64,000 bases of DNA from Apilactobacillus ozensis DSM 23829 = JCM 17196 (GTDB taxonomy: Bacteria; Bacillota; Bacilli; Lactobacillales; Lactobacillaceae), in contig NZ_AYYQ01000036.1 of NCBI RefSeq assembly GCF_001435995.1, positions 80,575-144,574 on the forward strand, written 5' to 3'. Made by a program: the position numbers and the translations under genes. Positions 17,267 through 26,417 of the stretch are shown here, in pieces; positions within the stretch are counted from its first letter, which is position 1; each line of letters opens with the position of its first letter. The notes below the pieces were generated by a model. The model was given only the letters and a program-made list of their open reading frames with translations. It did not search any database and had not been told where the DNA came from.

Positions 17267-17503
17267 GTAGTGCTGTAGTGCTGGCACTAGGTAGTGCTGT
17301 AGTGCTGTAGTTCTATAGTGCTGTAGTGCTGGCACTAGGTAGTGCTGTAGTGCTGTAGTGCTTATGCTTTTATTTTTCATAGTGTTAGAAACGTTGATTT
17401 AACAACGTTTAAAATTAAAAAAAGTAGTGCTGTAGTGCTGGCACTAGGTAGTGCTGTAGTGCTGTAGTGCTGGCACTAGGTAGTGCTGTAGTGCTGTAGT
17501 GCC
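17267..17503. repeat. TAGTGCTG iteron array between parA and repA
   Basis: Two clusters (17267-17362 and 17424-17503) of tandem GTAGTGCTG units, punctuated by TGGCACTAG, which gives inverted CACTA/TAGTG pairs. Between the clusters is a perfect hairpin AAACGTTG / CAACGTTT (17389-17410). Tandem iterons next to a parAB operon and a rep gene fit a partition centromere or replication origin. Which of the two they serve is not decided by sequence. Confidence 0.8.
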
Positions 17504-17518
17504 GCTTGTCAAAACGTA

Positions 17519-17547
17519 TTGACTTTACCAAAATTAAGTAATAGGAT
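17519..17547 (+). promoter_or_regulatory. probable repA promoter
   Basis: TTGACT (17519-17524), 17 bases, TAGGAT (17542-17547), just after the iterons. It would give a leader of about 300 bases before the rep start, as needed for antisense-RNA attenuation. Confidence 0.6.
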
Positions 17548-17613
17548 TAATGCATAAACAAAAAAGCGACAAACCATTTTGGCTCATCGCTTTTCAAATT
17601 AAATACATAGAAA

Positions 17614-17747
17614 TAGAAAAAGAGCGTTGAATTATAATTACTGGTAATAATCATAATTCAGCTACAAGTACCACAACTACTTGCTCGCCTTACGCTCTTA
17701 TTATTTACTATTTAGTTATGTTAGCAACAAATGTTACTAACTATTCA
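17614..17747 (-). ncRNA. antisense (countertranscribed) RNA controlling repA, copy 1
   Basis: Read leftward, TTGAAA (17777-17782), 17 bases and TATAAT (17754-17759) form a near-consensus promoter. The predicted RNA begins near 17747 and ends in AACGCTCTTTTTC near 17614. Its core is an outer stem (17620-17627 with 17692-17699) enclosing two hairpins, CAAGTA/TACTTG and GAATTAT/ATAATTC, a three-way junction. It is antisense to the repA leader, so it should act on leader folding or termination. An equivalent lies upstream of the second RepA_N gene at 39351 with compensating base changes. Confidence 0.75.
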
Positions 17748-17802
17748 ACTACCATTATAGTAGATAATGAGAGATTTTTCAATATATTACATAATATTTT
17801 GA

Positions 17803-17834
17803 GGGCAGCAAGTTTAAAACTTGTTGTCCTTTTT
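17803..17834 (+). terminator. attenuator terminator in the repA leader
   Basis: A 13-base-pair stem (17803-17815 with 17817-17829, wobbles included) followed by TTTTT lies 28 bases before the repA start. It is in the position for premature termination induced by the antisense RNA. Confidence 0.75.
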
Positions 17835-17861
17835 CTATCTATAAACAGAGGAGATAGAAAT

Positions 17862-18821
17862 ATGAATCAATTTATACAGCTAGACATAAATATTTTAAAC
17901 AACAATGATCTCAATTCAGATGAAAAAATAACTTTATCACTTATCCTAGATCGTATGAAGTCATCAATAAAACGTCGTAGTTTCTATGATGACCGTAGGG
18001 GAGATTACTATGTAGTGTACCCAATTCAAGAGTTAATGGATATTTTAGGGGTTGGAAAAAATACGGTCATTAAAGTTTTGAAGAAACTAGAATATTTAGG
18101 ACTTATTATTAAACAGCGTGCTTTTAACCAAGCTACGCGAATTTTTATCAGTTCAGCTATGATGGCTAAAAATATTGTTGATGAAGAGATAAAAAAAGCA
18201 AGTGTAAATATTAAACCTTCTAAATCCCAAAAAATAAACTTTAATCAAAAAACAAATCATAAAAAACATAATAATACAGTTAATACAGCATCAGTTGCTG
18301 AAAGTGAATCCGTAGTGGATAAAGTTAAACAATGGAGTCAAGCAACGCAACAGAAGTTAGGTTTAACTTTTAGTTCAATTCAAGCTATTCAAAAATTCTG
18401 TAAGAACAACGTTGAAAAGTGTAAACACGTTGTCCGTTTAATTTTAAATGCACGGAATGCTGTAGCTAAACAGAATCAAATTGCCAAAAGTAATCTAACG
18501 CAATTTGAATCTAATCTAAATATCAAACATGGACTAGCTAAACAACTAGAACATATCTTTTCATATGCTCTAAATTTACCTAAAAGCAACTATGCTGGCT
18601 ACGTAACCAACGCTTTAAAGACTTACTTTACCCAAGCTTTTGGATTAGAAACTACTCAAACCGTAAAACCTAAAATACATCAAGTAAAGTTTAATAATGG
18701 TCAAAAACATATTCATGAAGAACTACCCGAATGGGCAAAGGATGACTATGTGTATGTCCCAGATAAACATGTAGACTTGAAGAAACAAGCTAAATTAAAG
18801 GCGATGTTGGCAGATTTGTAG
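17862..18821 (+). CDS. repA: RepA_N-type plasmid replication initiator, copy 1
   Basis: 319 residues from the ATG at 17862 (AGAGGAGATAG upstream). A longer open frame to 17718 runs through the attenuator and was rejected. The N-terminal 110 residues (FIQLDINILNNNDLNSDEKI, then LILDRMKSS, YYVVYPIQELMDILGVGKNT, VIKVLKKLEYLGLIIKQR) are the winged-helix RepA_N domain. The C-terminal half is divergent and lysine-rich, probably host-specific. Initiators of this family start theta replication at sites inside or near their own gene. The presence of a complete control region argues that the gene is still functional. Confidence 0.85.
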   Translation: MNQFIQLDINILNNNDLNSDEKITLSLILDRMKSSIKRRSFYDDRRGDYYVVYPIQELMDILGVGKNTVIKVLKKLEYLGLIIKQRAFNQATRIFISSAMMAKNIVDEEIKKASVNIKPSKSQKINFNQKTNHKKHNNTVNTASVAESESVVDKVKQWSQATQQKLGLTFSSIQAIQKFCKNNVEKCKHVVRLILNARNAVAKQNQIAKSNLTQFESNLNIKHGLAKQLEHIFSYALNLPKSNYAGYVTNALKTYFTQAFGLETTQTVKPKIHQVKFNNGQKHIHEELPEWAKDDYVYVPDKHVDLKKQAKLKAMLADL

Positions 18822-18839
18822 GAGTTTAATGGATTTAGT

Positions 18840-19037
18840 ATGTTAAAAAAATTAATTTATATATGCAAATGGATAATAACCGCAATGATTTTTTCCTTAG
18901 TGCCAGCCATAACTGATGGATTTTTAGGAGGTAACTATAGCTCACTACAAAATTTTTTGAAAGAGATTTTGATAGTGTATGTGGTTTCAATTGTCATTTG
19001 GATAATAATTTTTATTTACTTATACTTTAAAAATTAA
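18840..19037 (+). CDS. small membrane protein
   Basis: 65 residues with two hydrophobic segments (IYICKWIITAMIFSLVPAI and EILIVYVVSIVIWIIIFIYLYF). It starts 18 bases after repA; an AGGAG at the repA stop is rather far (about 14 bases). It could be co-transcribed with repA. Family not recognised. Confidence 0.45.
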   Translation: MLKKLIYICKWIITAMIFSLVPAITDGFLGGNYSSLQNFLKEILIVYVVSIVIWIIIFIYLYFKN

Positions 19038-19822
19038 TTTATAATTGTTGAAAAATCATCATAACTAAACAACCATTAACAATGTTATTGTCGAAACTTT
19101 TCTACTTAAATAAATTTTATTGTTAATAAGATTAATAAAGTTTTGATGTCATTATTAATATCATTATTTATTTTTCTAAAAAACAAGTTTGTATTTATTT
19201 ATAAAAAAAGTGGTTGATTTTATTGCTCTAAGGATGGTATTACATTTGCTGGAATTTAATAATTAATTGTTTATTATACTTATACATAAATGCAATCAGC
19301 ATGATGCTATTAGTTATTGACTTCTTAGTCTGATATTTTCTAAATAATAATCCATACCAAATTTTAAATGAAATATTTTTTTGATATTCAGAATGTAATT
19401 TTTTGAGACTATTTTCTAAGTAAAATAAAATCCAGTCAAAAATAATAATCCAGTAAAACTAACACTTATTTTAGATATAAAAAATCGAATTATAAATTGT
19501 TCAAAAAATTTAATTTATACAATTCTTGAAATATATAATCATAATAGATTAAAATATAATACTTTGATTATTTTATTTAAAGTTTTAATAAGTTTGCACT
19601 ACTCACTATAGTAGATAAAAAATAATCACTTATTATTTATCATTACTCCGTTAATTTAATTACATATTTTTTAAAATTATTTTAAGATTATTATTATTCT
19701 TATATGTTTTTTATATAATTTTTTTATAAACATTAAATTTTATTTAACTAAGTATGTACTTATAATTAAATTAAAAGTATCCTTAACCATTTAGTGTTAG
19801 AATTTCAATTGAGGTGATATAT
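19038..19822. other. AT-rich gap without a recognised gene
   Basis: About 780 bases of very AT-rich DNA. No ORF with a ribosome site, no RNA motif and no terminator with a clear partner was seen. The last bases hold the GAGGTGAT ribosome site of the surface protein. It may contain decayed coding DNA, but nothing was identifiable. Confidence 0.5.
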
Positions 19823-22800
19823 ATGAAATTTAATTCACAAAGATACGAATTGGCTAACAAAAAGGTTTTACATAAAGTAAAAAAACAATGGGTAACCTTT
19901 TCAATCGTGGGTTGTTCATTATTAGGTTTTTCTGGAATGATGGCTTTATCCGATAATATCATATCTAAAGCTGATATTACTTCAAACTATTCGGATACTG
20001 GTTTGGTTAAAGAATCACAAAATATTAGACCTAAACCTAGTGACAATTTAATTAACAATCCAAGTCAAAAAAATGATTTAAATGGTGTTGATCATGAATC
20101 TTCTCAACATGAAAATAAAGAATCACAAAATATGGATATTGAATCCAATGACATCTCTACCAACAATGCAAGTCAAAAAAGTGGTTCAAATAGTTTTAAT
20201 CAAGAAGTTTATGAAAGTGGAAACAATAAAGAAAACAAACAAATACAAAACACAAAAAGTACTCCTAGTAATGATAAAATGAATAATCAATCTAATAAAG
20301 AAAGTTCAGATAATGGAGTTAATCAAAAAACCTATCAGACTAACAGCGATAATAATATTCAAGGATCACAAAAAACAAATAGATCTACTGGCAATATTTT
20401 AAGTGACAGTCAATTGCAATCAAACAATAAAAATGTTTTATCTGGTTTTAATAATCAAAAAGCTTCTCAAAAAACAAATAGTAAATTTAATGATTTCAAT
20501 GTTTCTGGTGATTATTCATTAGATACACAACAAAACACAGGTTTAAAGACTAATCCAGCTAATGTTAACAATTACAATACTTTTGAATCTAAACTACAAA
20601 TGAATAAAAGTACTTATAGTGTTGATGACAATGGAGTACTTAGAATTAACGAAGGGACATTAGGCAGAGGAGATAATTTATCTTGGAGTAATAAAAAAGA
20701 TTTTATAAATACTATATCCTTCGATGGTGACGTATATTTAAATAACGATTCTTCATACTTATTTTCTTACCTACCTAAATTACAAAAAATTGTTAATGGC
20801 AATAGATTGCATTTTGATAATGCAACAAATGTTACAGGTTTATTTTCGTCTAATAACAATTTAACCTCGTTCGATAACTCTAATTGGAATACAAGTAATG
20901 TTAAAAATATGAGTAGTATGTTTAGTGACTGTTATAGTTTAAAAAGTATTGACACATCAAATTGGGATACTTCTAATGTTATATATATGGATCGTATGTT
21001 TGCCAATGATAATTCACTAGAAAATATAGACACATCAAATTGGAATACTCAAAATGTTGAGGATATGAGTTGGATGTTTTATAACAGTAGCAATCTAACT
21101 AGTCTAGATGTATCAAAGTGGAACACTAGTAATGTTACAAATATGGGGATAATGTTCTACGGTAATGGTAAATTGAAAAACCTAGATGTTTCTTTATGGG
21201 ATACGAGCAATGTTACAAATATGTACTCAATGTTTAACAGTGATTTGAATCTAAAAAAATTAGATGTATCAAAGTGGAACACTAAAAATGTTAAAGATAT
21301 GAGTTGGATGTTTTTCAATACAGGGGTATCTGATTTAGATGTATCAAAGTGGAACGTAAGTAATGTAAACAATTTATCAGCAATGTTTTTCAAAAGCAAT
21401 AAATTAAATACTATAGATGTGTCAAATTGGAGCACAGACAGTGCCACTAACATGAGTTCTATGTTTAGAGATCTAAATCTTAAAAAATTAGATGTATCAA
21501 ATTGGAATACAAGTAATGTTAATAACATGAGTTCTATGTTTTATAATACAGTAATATCCGATATAGACGTATCAAAATGGGATACTTCGAATGTTAAAGA
21601 CATGAGCTATATGTTTCAAAATTCGCGTATCTCTATTTTAGATTTATCTAACTTTACTACAAAATATAACACAAACATTAAAAACATGATGTCACAGATA
21701 CCTAACTTAAAAATTATTATACTTGGTAATAATTTATATAATATAAAAGATTCCGGTTTGAATTCAAACGTATTATGGAGGGCAGTTGGAAATGGAGATA
21801 TAAGTAATCCAAAGGGAAATATTTTGTATACCTCAAATTCGTTATCAAATTTATATAATCCGTCCATGGCAGATACTTATGTTGCTTCTAATTCAATTGA
21901 TGTCAATTCAGATAGTCCTAAATTAGCTAATAGTTTAGTAAATCCTGATGACTCAACTGGTCCAAAGTATCCAAGCGGTTTAAGCGAAAGTAATTTAAAT
22001 ATCAAAGCTACTAGAACAATTGAATATGTAGATAATAATGGTAAAACACTAAAATCTCCAGTTGTTCAAACTGTTGAATATAAGCGTAATGCGATAGTCA
22101 ACTTTAGCGATGTAAACAATCCAACAGTAAGTTATGGATCTTGGATGCCAGCAGACAGTAACATAGATAGTTATCCGGCCGTAACCGATTTACAAATAGA
22201 TGGCTACGTAACTAATCAAAAAGCAGTGTCGTCAGCTAAACCCTTCAGTAATAGTGAAAACATTACTGTTCAAGTAAAATATATTCCTAATAAAGTAACT
22301 GTCGATAATGTTATTAAAGAAGGTACACCTGTAGATTCAAATAATCCAACAGGTCCAAAATATCCAAGCGGCTTAAGCGAAAGCGATTTAAATAGCACGT
22401 CCACTAGAACAATTGAATATGTAGACAATAATGGTAAAACACTAAAATCTCCGGTTGTTCAAACTGTTGAATATAAGCGTAATGCAATAGTCGACTTTAG
22501 CGATGTAAACAATCCAACAGTAAGTTATGGATCTTGGATGCCAGCAGACGGTAACATAGATAGTTATCCGGCCGTAACTAGTCCTCAAATAGATGGTTAT
22601 TCATCAAACATAGGAGTAGTTAACTCAAAAGTGTCCAAGTTTGATGATGGCAATCTTAAGATAACGGTTGTCTATACCCCTATTATCAATAGCTTTTATA
22701 ATGAGCGTATTGACATTTATGCTTACCATTTTAGAGGATACACAAAGCCTAATACTGTTAAGTTTTATGATGATAGTAATTTAGTTCAATTTAATAACAA

Positions 22801-23194
22801 CTTGAATTCTTACAAAAGTGAGAATGGTTCTCCAATGTTCAAAGTATTAGAAAAGGTCCATAACTCCAACGGTTCAACTTCATATAAAGTTCAAATGATT
22901 AGTAAGTATACTGGACGTTTAAGTTCTAAGATAGCTTACTTATTATCAGAAGATATTAATAAAGTATTACCGCTTTATTATACTAATGAAAATAGGCCAA
23001 ATAGGATAAAGGTTATTGGTAGTCTTGTATGTGGATACAAAAATGCTAACTTAACTGGTCGTAAAAACATCTATAACCAAGGTAAAATTTTATATGTAAG
23101 TTCAATCGTTAAGGATGGTTTGGTATACCGCCTTCAACTAACTAATGGTGAATATATAACTGCTAATAGACTTTATGTTAGTGAAGTTAAATAA
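19823..23194 (+). CDS. BspA-type surface protein with MucBP repeats and SLAP-like C-terminus
   Basis: 1123 residues from the ATG at 19823 (GAGGTGAT upstream). The N-terminus (RYELANKKVLHKVKKQWVTF, then a hydrophobic stretch) is a KxYKxGKxW-type signal. Residues about 45-250 are low-complexity, Asn/Gln/Ser-rich. About 290-625 holds some ten DUF285/BspA repeats of the form ID-SNW-TSNV--M--MF. Two almost identical MucBP-like repeats follow (around 21960-22290 and 22340-22670, TRTIEYVDNNGKTLKSPVVQ). The last about 160 residues resemble the S-layer-associated SLAP anchoring domain; there is no LPXTG. It is probably a cell-surface adhesin held non-covalently to wall polymers. Confidence 0.85.
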   Translation: MKFNSQRYELANKKVLHKVKKQWVTFSIVGCSLLGFSGMMALSDNIISKADITSNYSDTGLVKESQNIRPKPSDNLINNPSQKNDLNGVDHESSQHENKESQNMDIESNDISTNNASQKSGSNSFNQEVYESGNNKENKQIQNTKSTPSNDKMNNQSNKESSDNGVNQKTYQTNSDNNIQGSQKTNRSTGNILSDSQLQSNNKNVLSGFNNQKASQKTNSKFNDFNVSGDYSLDTQQNTGLKTNPANVNNYNTFESKLQMNKSTYSVDDNGVLRINEGTLGRGDNLSWSNKKDFINTISFDGDVYLNNDSSYLFSYLPKLQKIVNGNRLHFDNATNVTGLFSSNNNLTSFDNSNWNTSNVKNMSSMFSDCYSLKSIDTSNWDTSNVIYMDRMFANDNSLENIDTSNWNTQNVEDMSWMFYNSSNLTSLDVSKWNTSNVTNMGIMFYGNGKLKNLDVSLWDTSNVTNMYSMFNSDLNLKKLDVSKWNTKNVKDMSWMFFNTGVSDLDVSKWNVSNVNNLSAMFFKSNKLNTIDVSNWSTDSATNMSSMFRDLNLKKLDVSNWNTSNVNNMSSMFYNTVISDIDVSKWDTSNVKDMSYMFQNSRISILDLSNFTTKYNTNIKNMMSQIPNLKIIILGNNLYNIKDSGLNSNVLWRAVGNGDISNPKGNILYTSNSLSNLYNPSMADTYVASNSIDVNSDSPKLANSLVNPDDSTGPKYPSGLSESNLNIKATRTIEYVDNNGKTLKSPVVQTVEYKRNAIVNFSDVNNPTVSYGSWMPADSNIDSYPAVTDLQIDGYVTNQKAVSSAKPFSNSENITVQVKYIPNKVTVDNVIKEGTPVDSNNPTGPKYPSGLSESDLNSTSTRTIEYVDNNGKTLKSPVVQTVEYKRNAIVDFSDVNNPTVSYGSWMPADGNIDSYPAVTSPQIDGYSSNIGVVNSKVSKFDDGNLKITVVYTPIINSFYNERIDIYAYHFRGYTKPNTVKFYDDSNLVQFNNNLNSYKSENGSPMFKVLEKVHNSNGSTSYKVQMISKYTGRLSSKIAYLLSEDINKVLPLYYTNENRPNRIKVIGSLVCGYKNANLTGRKNIYNQGKILYVSSIVKDGLVYRLQLTNGEYITANRLYVSEVK

Positions 23195-23199
23195 ATTTT

Positions 23200-23236
23200 T
23201 TAAGACTTCGTATTTAATATGCGGAGTCTTTTTTAT
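23200..23236 (+). terminator. intrinsic terminator
   Basis: The AAGACTTCG / GCGGAGTCTT stem followed by TTTTTT ends the surface protein gene. Confidence 0.75.
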
Positions 23237-23247
23237 TAATTTGCAAA

Positions 23248-23261
23248 TGCAAGCGCTTTCA
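23248..23261. promoter_or_regulatory. cre-like site (CcpA operator)
   Basis: TGCAAGCGCTTTCA matches the catabolite-responsive element consensus TGWAANCGNTNWCA at all but one position. It lies 66 bases before the nucleoside hydrolase gene, so carbon catabolite control by CcpA is likely. Confidence 0.65.
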
Positions 23262-23326
23262 TAAAATGGATATTAATGATAATATGAACTTGTAATATCA
23301 CTTATAAAACTAAGGATGATGTAATT

Positions 23327-24239
23327 ATGACTAAAATTATCATGGATTGTGACCCTGGAATTGATGATGTTGCAGCACTATCAGTCGCTATTAATAATAA
23401 AAGTTTAGATTTAGAATTAGTAACAACTATTGCCGGAAATGTAACTGTTGATAAAACAACCAGTAACGCTTTACAAATAATTAATTTTTTCCATAAAGAT
23501 AATGATATTAAAGTTGCATCCGGAGCTAGTTGTCCACTAATTAAACCATTTGAAGATGCCGCTCGCATCCATGGAAGTTCAGGCATGCGTGGGTATAATT
23601 TTAAGTCTACAGTTGCATTTAATCCTATGAAAAAGGGTGCAATACAGGCTTTACATGATTATATTATGAATAGTGATGAACCAATTATCCTAGTTGCCAC
23701 TGGCGCTTATACTAATATAGCGTTACTAATTTCTGAATATCCAGAAGTTAAGGCCAATATTTTCAAGATTATTGCGATGGGGGAAGCTTAGGCTATGGGA
23801 ACATGACTAGTGCCGCGGAATTTAATTGTTTTACTGATCCACATGCAGCTGATATTATGTACAATTCAGGCATTCCAATTGTGATGGTTGGTTTAGATGT
23901 AACTAAAAAGGCCTTATTGACTGATGAAACTCTAACAAAAATTAAGCAACTCAACCGTGCTGGTGGAATGCTATATAGCATTATTTCTTCTGATGGAGAT
24001 AAAAGTGAACAAGGGGTAGCTATGCACGATGTAAATACGATTTTTATTTATTACATCCAGAAGCCTTTGTAACGAAAAAATATTGGATTGATGTACAAAC
24101 CATTGGACATGCTAACGGTGCTACTGTTGGTGATATTCGTGGAGCTTACCATAATGGAAAAACCAATGCTGATGTTTGTATCAATATCGATTCCAATGAA
24201 TTTAATCATTGGTTTATTGAAGAAGTCAAAAATATGTAG
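23327..24239 (+). pseudogene. ribonucleoside hydrolase, two frameshifts
   Basis: The three fragments together give a full-length (about 304 residue) inosine/uridine-preferring nucleoside hydrolase. It starts MTKIIMDCDPGIDDVAAL (calcium-binding DxDxxxDD) and continues through SGMRG, VATGAYTNIALL, AEFNCFTDPHAADI and VAMHDVNTIF to WFIEEVKNM. Frame changes at GGGGG (about 23779-23783, expected MGGSLGYGN) and at TTTTT (about 24044-24048, expected NTIFYLLHPEAF) are each a one-base loss in a homopolymer. It is either a recent pseudogene or a sequencing error. It has a cre-like site upstream. It would cleave nucleosides to base and ribose. Confidence 0.85.
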
Positions 24240-24263
24240 GTAGTTATAATTATTTTAAATGCT

Positions 24264-24308
24264 AAAAAATCCACCATTAACTTAAACAAGTATAATGATG
24301 GATTTTTA
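24264..24308. terminator. intrinsic terminator
   Basis: The AAAATCCACCATTA / TAATGATGGATTTT stem with flanking A- and T-runs lies between two convergent genes. Confidence 0.75.
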
Positions 24309-24310
24309 TT

Positions 24311-24790
24311 TTACCAACCGAATGAGTTTTGTAACTGTCTTACCTTGATGTTGCTTTGATACATATTTCCTTGTTTCTTATCTCCTAAAACATCAAATCT
24401 TGTCTTCTTAGTTACATTTAAATGTTTAGCTCGGATTATTGTTCCTTTGTAATTAATTGTGAACTGGTCTTTGCTCCATCCTCCATATGAAATATTTATA
24501 GTATATTTATTTCCGGATTGTTTATATTCCATTTTTCTAAAAATTGGTCTATTTCCAGCGTAGTGCATCATCAAATCTGCTGCACATTTGTTGTTTGTAA
24601 ACTCTATAAAGTTAAAGTGTCTAGCACAAGTTTGTGGTTTCTTAGTTGAGTAATAAGTTTTATTTCTCAATGCGCTAGGTACACCCTCGTGCCAATCTTT
24701 ATTACTACTAGCATTTATATTAACAGTGCCTATAAGAATCATTGTGATTGCTACTGATAAAATCATTGCGACTACATTAAATCTTTTCAT
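24311..24790 (-). CDS. small secreted protein, unknown family
   Basis: 159 residues with a clear signal peptide (MKRFNVVAMILSVAITMILI ... NINASS, cleavage near residue 28). The mature part has two cysteines that could form a disulphide (QTCARH and NNKCAAD) and aromatic-rich strands (YTINISYGGW). The general look (a W near the N-terminus, PSALRNKTYYS, beta-rich) is like other short exported proteins of lactobacilli. No function is inferred. GGGAGGAG-type ribosome site upstream. Confidence 0.7.
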   Translation of the reverse strand: MKRFNVVAMILSVAITMILIGTVNINASSNKDWHEGVPSALRNKTYYSTKKPQTCARHFNFIEFTNNKCAADLMMHYAGNRPIFRKMEYKQSGNKYTINISYGGWSKDQFTINYKGTIIRAKHLNVTKKTRFDVLGDKKQGNMYQSNIKVRQLQNSFGW

Positions 24791-24921
24791 GTATAAATCT
24801 CCTCCCTAATAAAAGTTTTAACATAACAAATTTTATATTTCAATATAATTTTAATGTAATCAGCGTTACTTATTAATGATAAAAATGTTATTATATGTAT
24901 ATAATTTTAAGGAGTGATTTT

Positions 24922-25902
24922 TTGAAAAAATCTATTATATTTAAAGTTTTACTAATTCCATTAGTTACTGGATTGTTATTTCAAACTGATGTACAAGCTC
25001 GTAATAAATCTCATAAAGTAATCAAGCATACATTGGTAGTTAAAAAGCACCATAATAAACATATTCATCAGAATAATAAAAATAAGTTACATAAAAAAAC
25101 AGGTAAAGTTAAAAAAAGCAATAATTTGCCAGCTGGTTTTGTGAAATATTCTGATAATTCTAATTTTGGTTATGGTTCTAAATCTATTGCGACCTCCAAT
25201 GCAACTGACACTATAAATATTCCTGCTGGTTTTCCATTTTATTTTCAAGATGGCAAGATAAATATGCAAAGTAGTTTTAGTAATGAATTCACTAAGACCA
25301 GTTATAAAATCAATAAATTTAATCCGAACACCAATGATGTTAACGAAAAAGTTAATCTTACAAGTGTTACTAAAGCTCAACAATACGAAATGACTAAATA
25401 TGCAGCTGACTTAATTAATTCAGTTAGACATAGAATCTCCAATAATGTTAGCTATACTGCTGATTTATCAGCTGATGACACTGCAATGAATATGGCTAAT
25501 GATATTGTAGCTAAGTACAATCAAGATAAATGGAGTATCTTTAATGGACATGACGTCAAGGCTATTAATGAAGTGGCTAAGAATTATGGATTGGATTATT
25601 CTACTGACTATAGTACTGTCGATAATCAACAATACTATGAAGATGCTGCAACATCTAACTTGAGTAACCATACAACGATGGCTAATGTTAAACAAAACAT
25701 TTATGAAGCTATATGTGCAATGTTATTTGATGATGCTGATTCTGCGTGGGGACATACGAAGAGTTTCCTATCTAGTGATAATTTAGGTGAACAATTTGAA
25801 CACTTTGGGGTTGCCATTGATGACTTGAAGCAAATTCACTTTGAAACGATTCCATATTCATATACGCAAGGCTATCAAAATAACTATGATGATAGCTATT
25901 AA
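24922..25902 (+). CDS. secreted SEC10/PgrA surface-exclusion-type protein
   Basis: 326 residues from TTG 24922, chosen because AAGGAG is 7 bases upstream; earlier in-frame starts lie before that site. A signal peptide (LKKSIIFKVLLIPLVTGLLF) is followed by a His/Lys-rich linker, two proline-rich NLPAGF / NIPAGFPF repeats and, from about residue 165, a helical domain. That domain has a CAP-like layout (YAADLINSVRH, ANDIVAKYNQ, EICAMLF-like EAICAMLFDDADSAWGHTKSFL, FGVAIDD). It matches the surface-exclusion domain first named in conjugative enterococcal plasmids. In lactobacilli such proteins are common chromosomal surface proteins, so a role in conjugation is not implied. Confidence 0.75.
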   Translation: MKKSIIFKVLLIPLVTGLLFQTDVQARNKSHKVIKHTLVVKKHHNKHIHQNNKNKLHKKTGKVKKSNNLPAGFVKYSDNSNFGYGSKSIATSNATDTINIPAGFPFYFQDGKINMQSSFSNEFTKTSYKINKFNPNTNDVNEKVNLTSVTKAQQYEMTKYAADLINSVRHRISNNVSYTADLSADDTAMNMANDIVAKYNQDKWSIFNGHDVKAINEVAKNYGLDYSTDYSTVDNQQYYEDAATSNLSNHTTMANVKQNIYEAICAMLFDDADSAWGHTKSFLSSDNLGEQFEHFGVAIDDLKQIHFETIPYSYTQGYQNNYDDSY

Positions 25903-25904
25903 TT

Positions 25905-25941
25905 AAAAGAAGTCCATTTATGTCTATGGGCTTCTTTTTTA
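25905..25941 (+). terminator. intrinsic terminator
   Basis: The AAAGAAGTCCA / TGGGCTTCTTTTTT stem follows the secreted protein gene. Confidence 0.75.
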
Positions 25942-25987
25942 CATAAATGTTATAATCAAAACCAAAAAGGAAGAGAGGTTGAATAGT

Positions 25988-26404
25988 ATGCAAACTAATG
26001 ATTATCGAAAAACATCTAAATTAGTTGTAGCCAATTATATTATGTTAATCGTAAGTTGTATTCCCGGTTTTGGAACATTATTAAATTTTATAGGAATTTT
26101 AGATTTGGCGATATTAATTCTTAGCTCGATTATTTTGGCACGTAGAATCGTTAAATCTAAAGTAGCAACTTGGTTAGCTATTGTTGGAGGTTCCATTCAT
26201 TTAGTTTTATCAATAACGACATTTATATCTTTAGCGATATTTTTTATGAAAAACATTAATAAAACACCGATTGATAACGTTACTTTTGGTACGAATACGA
26301 CAGGGGTAGTGATGATTACAATCGCCATAATAACTTGGGTATTAAGAGTTATTGCGATAGCTCTATATACAAATGGAATATTTGGTAAAAATAAGCAAGT
26401 CTAA
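25988..26404 (+). CDS. membrane protein of unknown function
   Basis: 138 residues from ATG 25988 (GGAAGAGAGG upstream). Four hydrophobic helices; the second and third bracket a short basic loop (ARRIVKSKVA). It is followed after 13 bases by an HTH-membrane regulator in the same direction, so the pair is probably an operon. Family not recognised. Confidence 0.65.
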   Translation: MQTNDYRKTSKLVVANYIMLIVSCIPGFGTLLNFIGILDLAILILSSIILARRIVKSKVATWLAIVGGSIHLVLSITTFISLAIFFMKNINKTPIDNVTFGTNTTGVVMITIAIITWVLRVIAIALYTNGIFGKNKQV

Positions 26405-26417
26405 GGAGTATGTACTT

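Noticed and set aside
19038..19822. A decayed gene in the AT-rich gap before the surface protein
   Set aside because: Short leftward peptide stretches could be read (for example near 19240-19330), but none matched a family I recognise and none has a start with a ribosome site.
24922..25902. A conjugation surface-exclusion function for the SEC10/PgrA-type protein
   Set aside because: No conjugation genes (relaxase, type IV secretion) are in the window; the domain is common in non-conjugative surface proteins.
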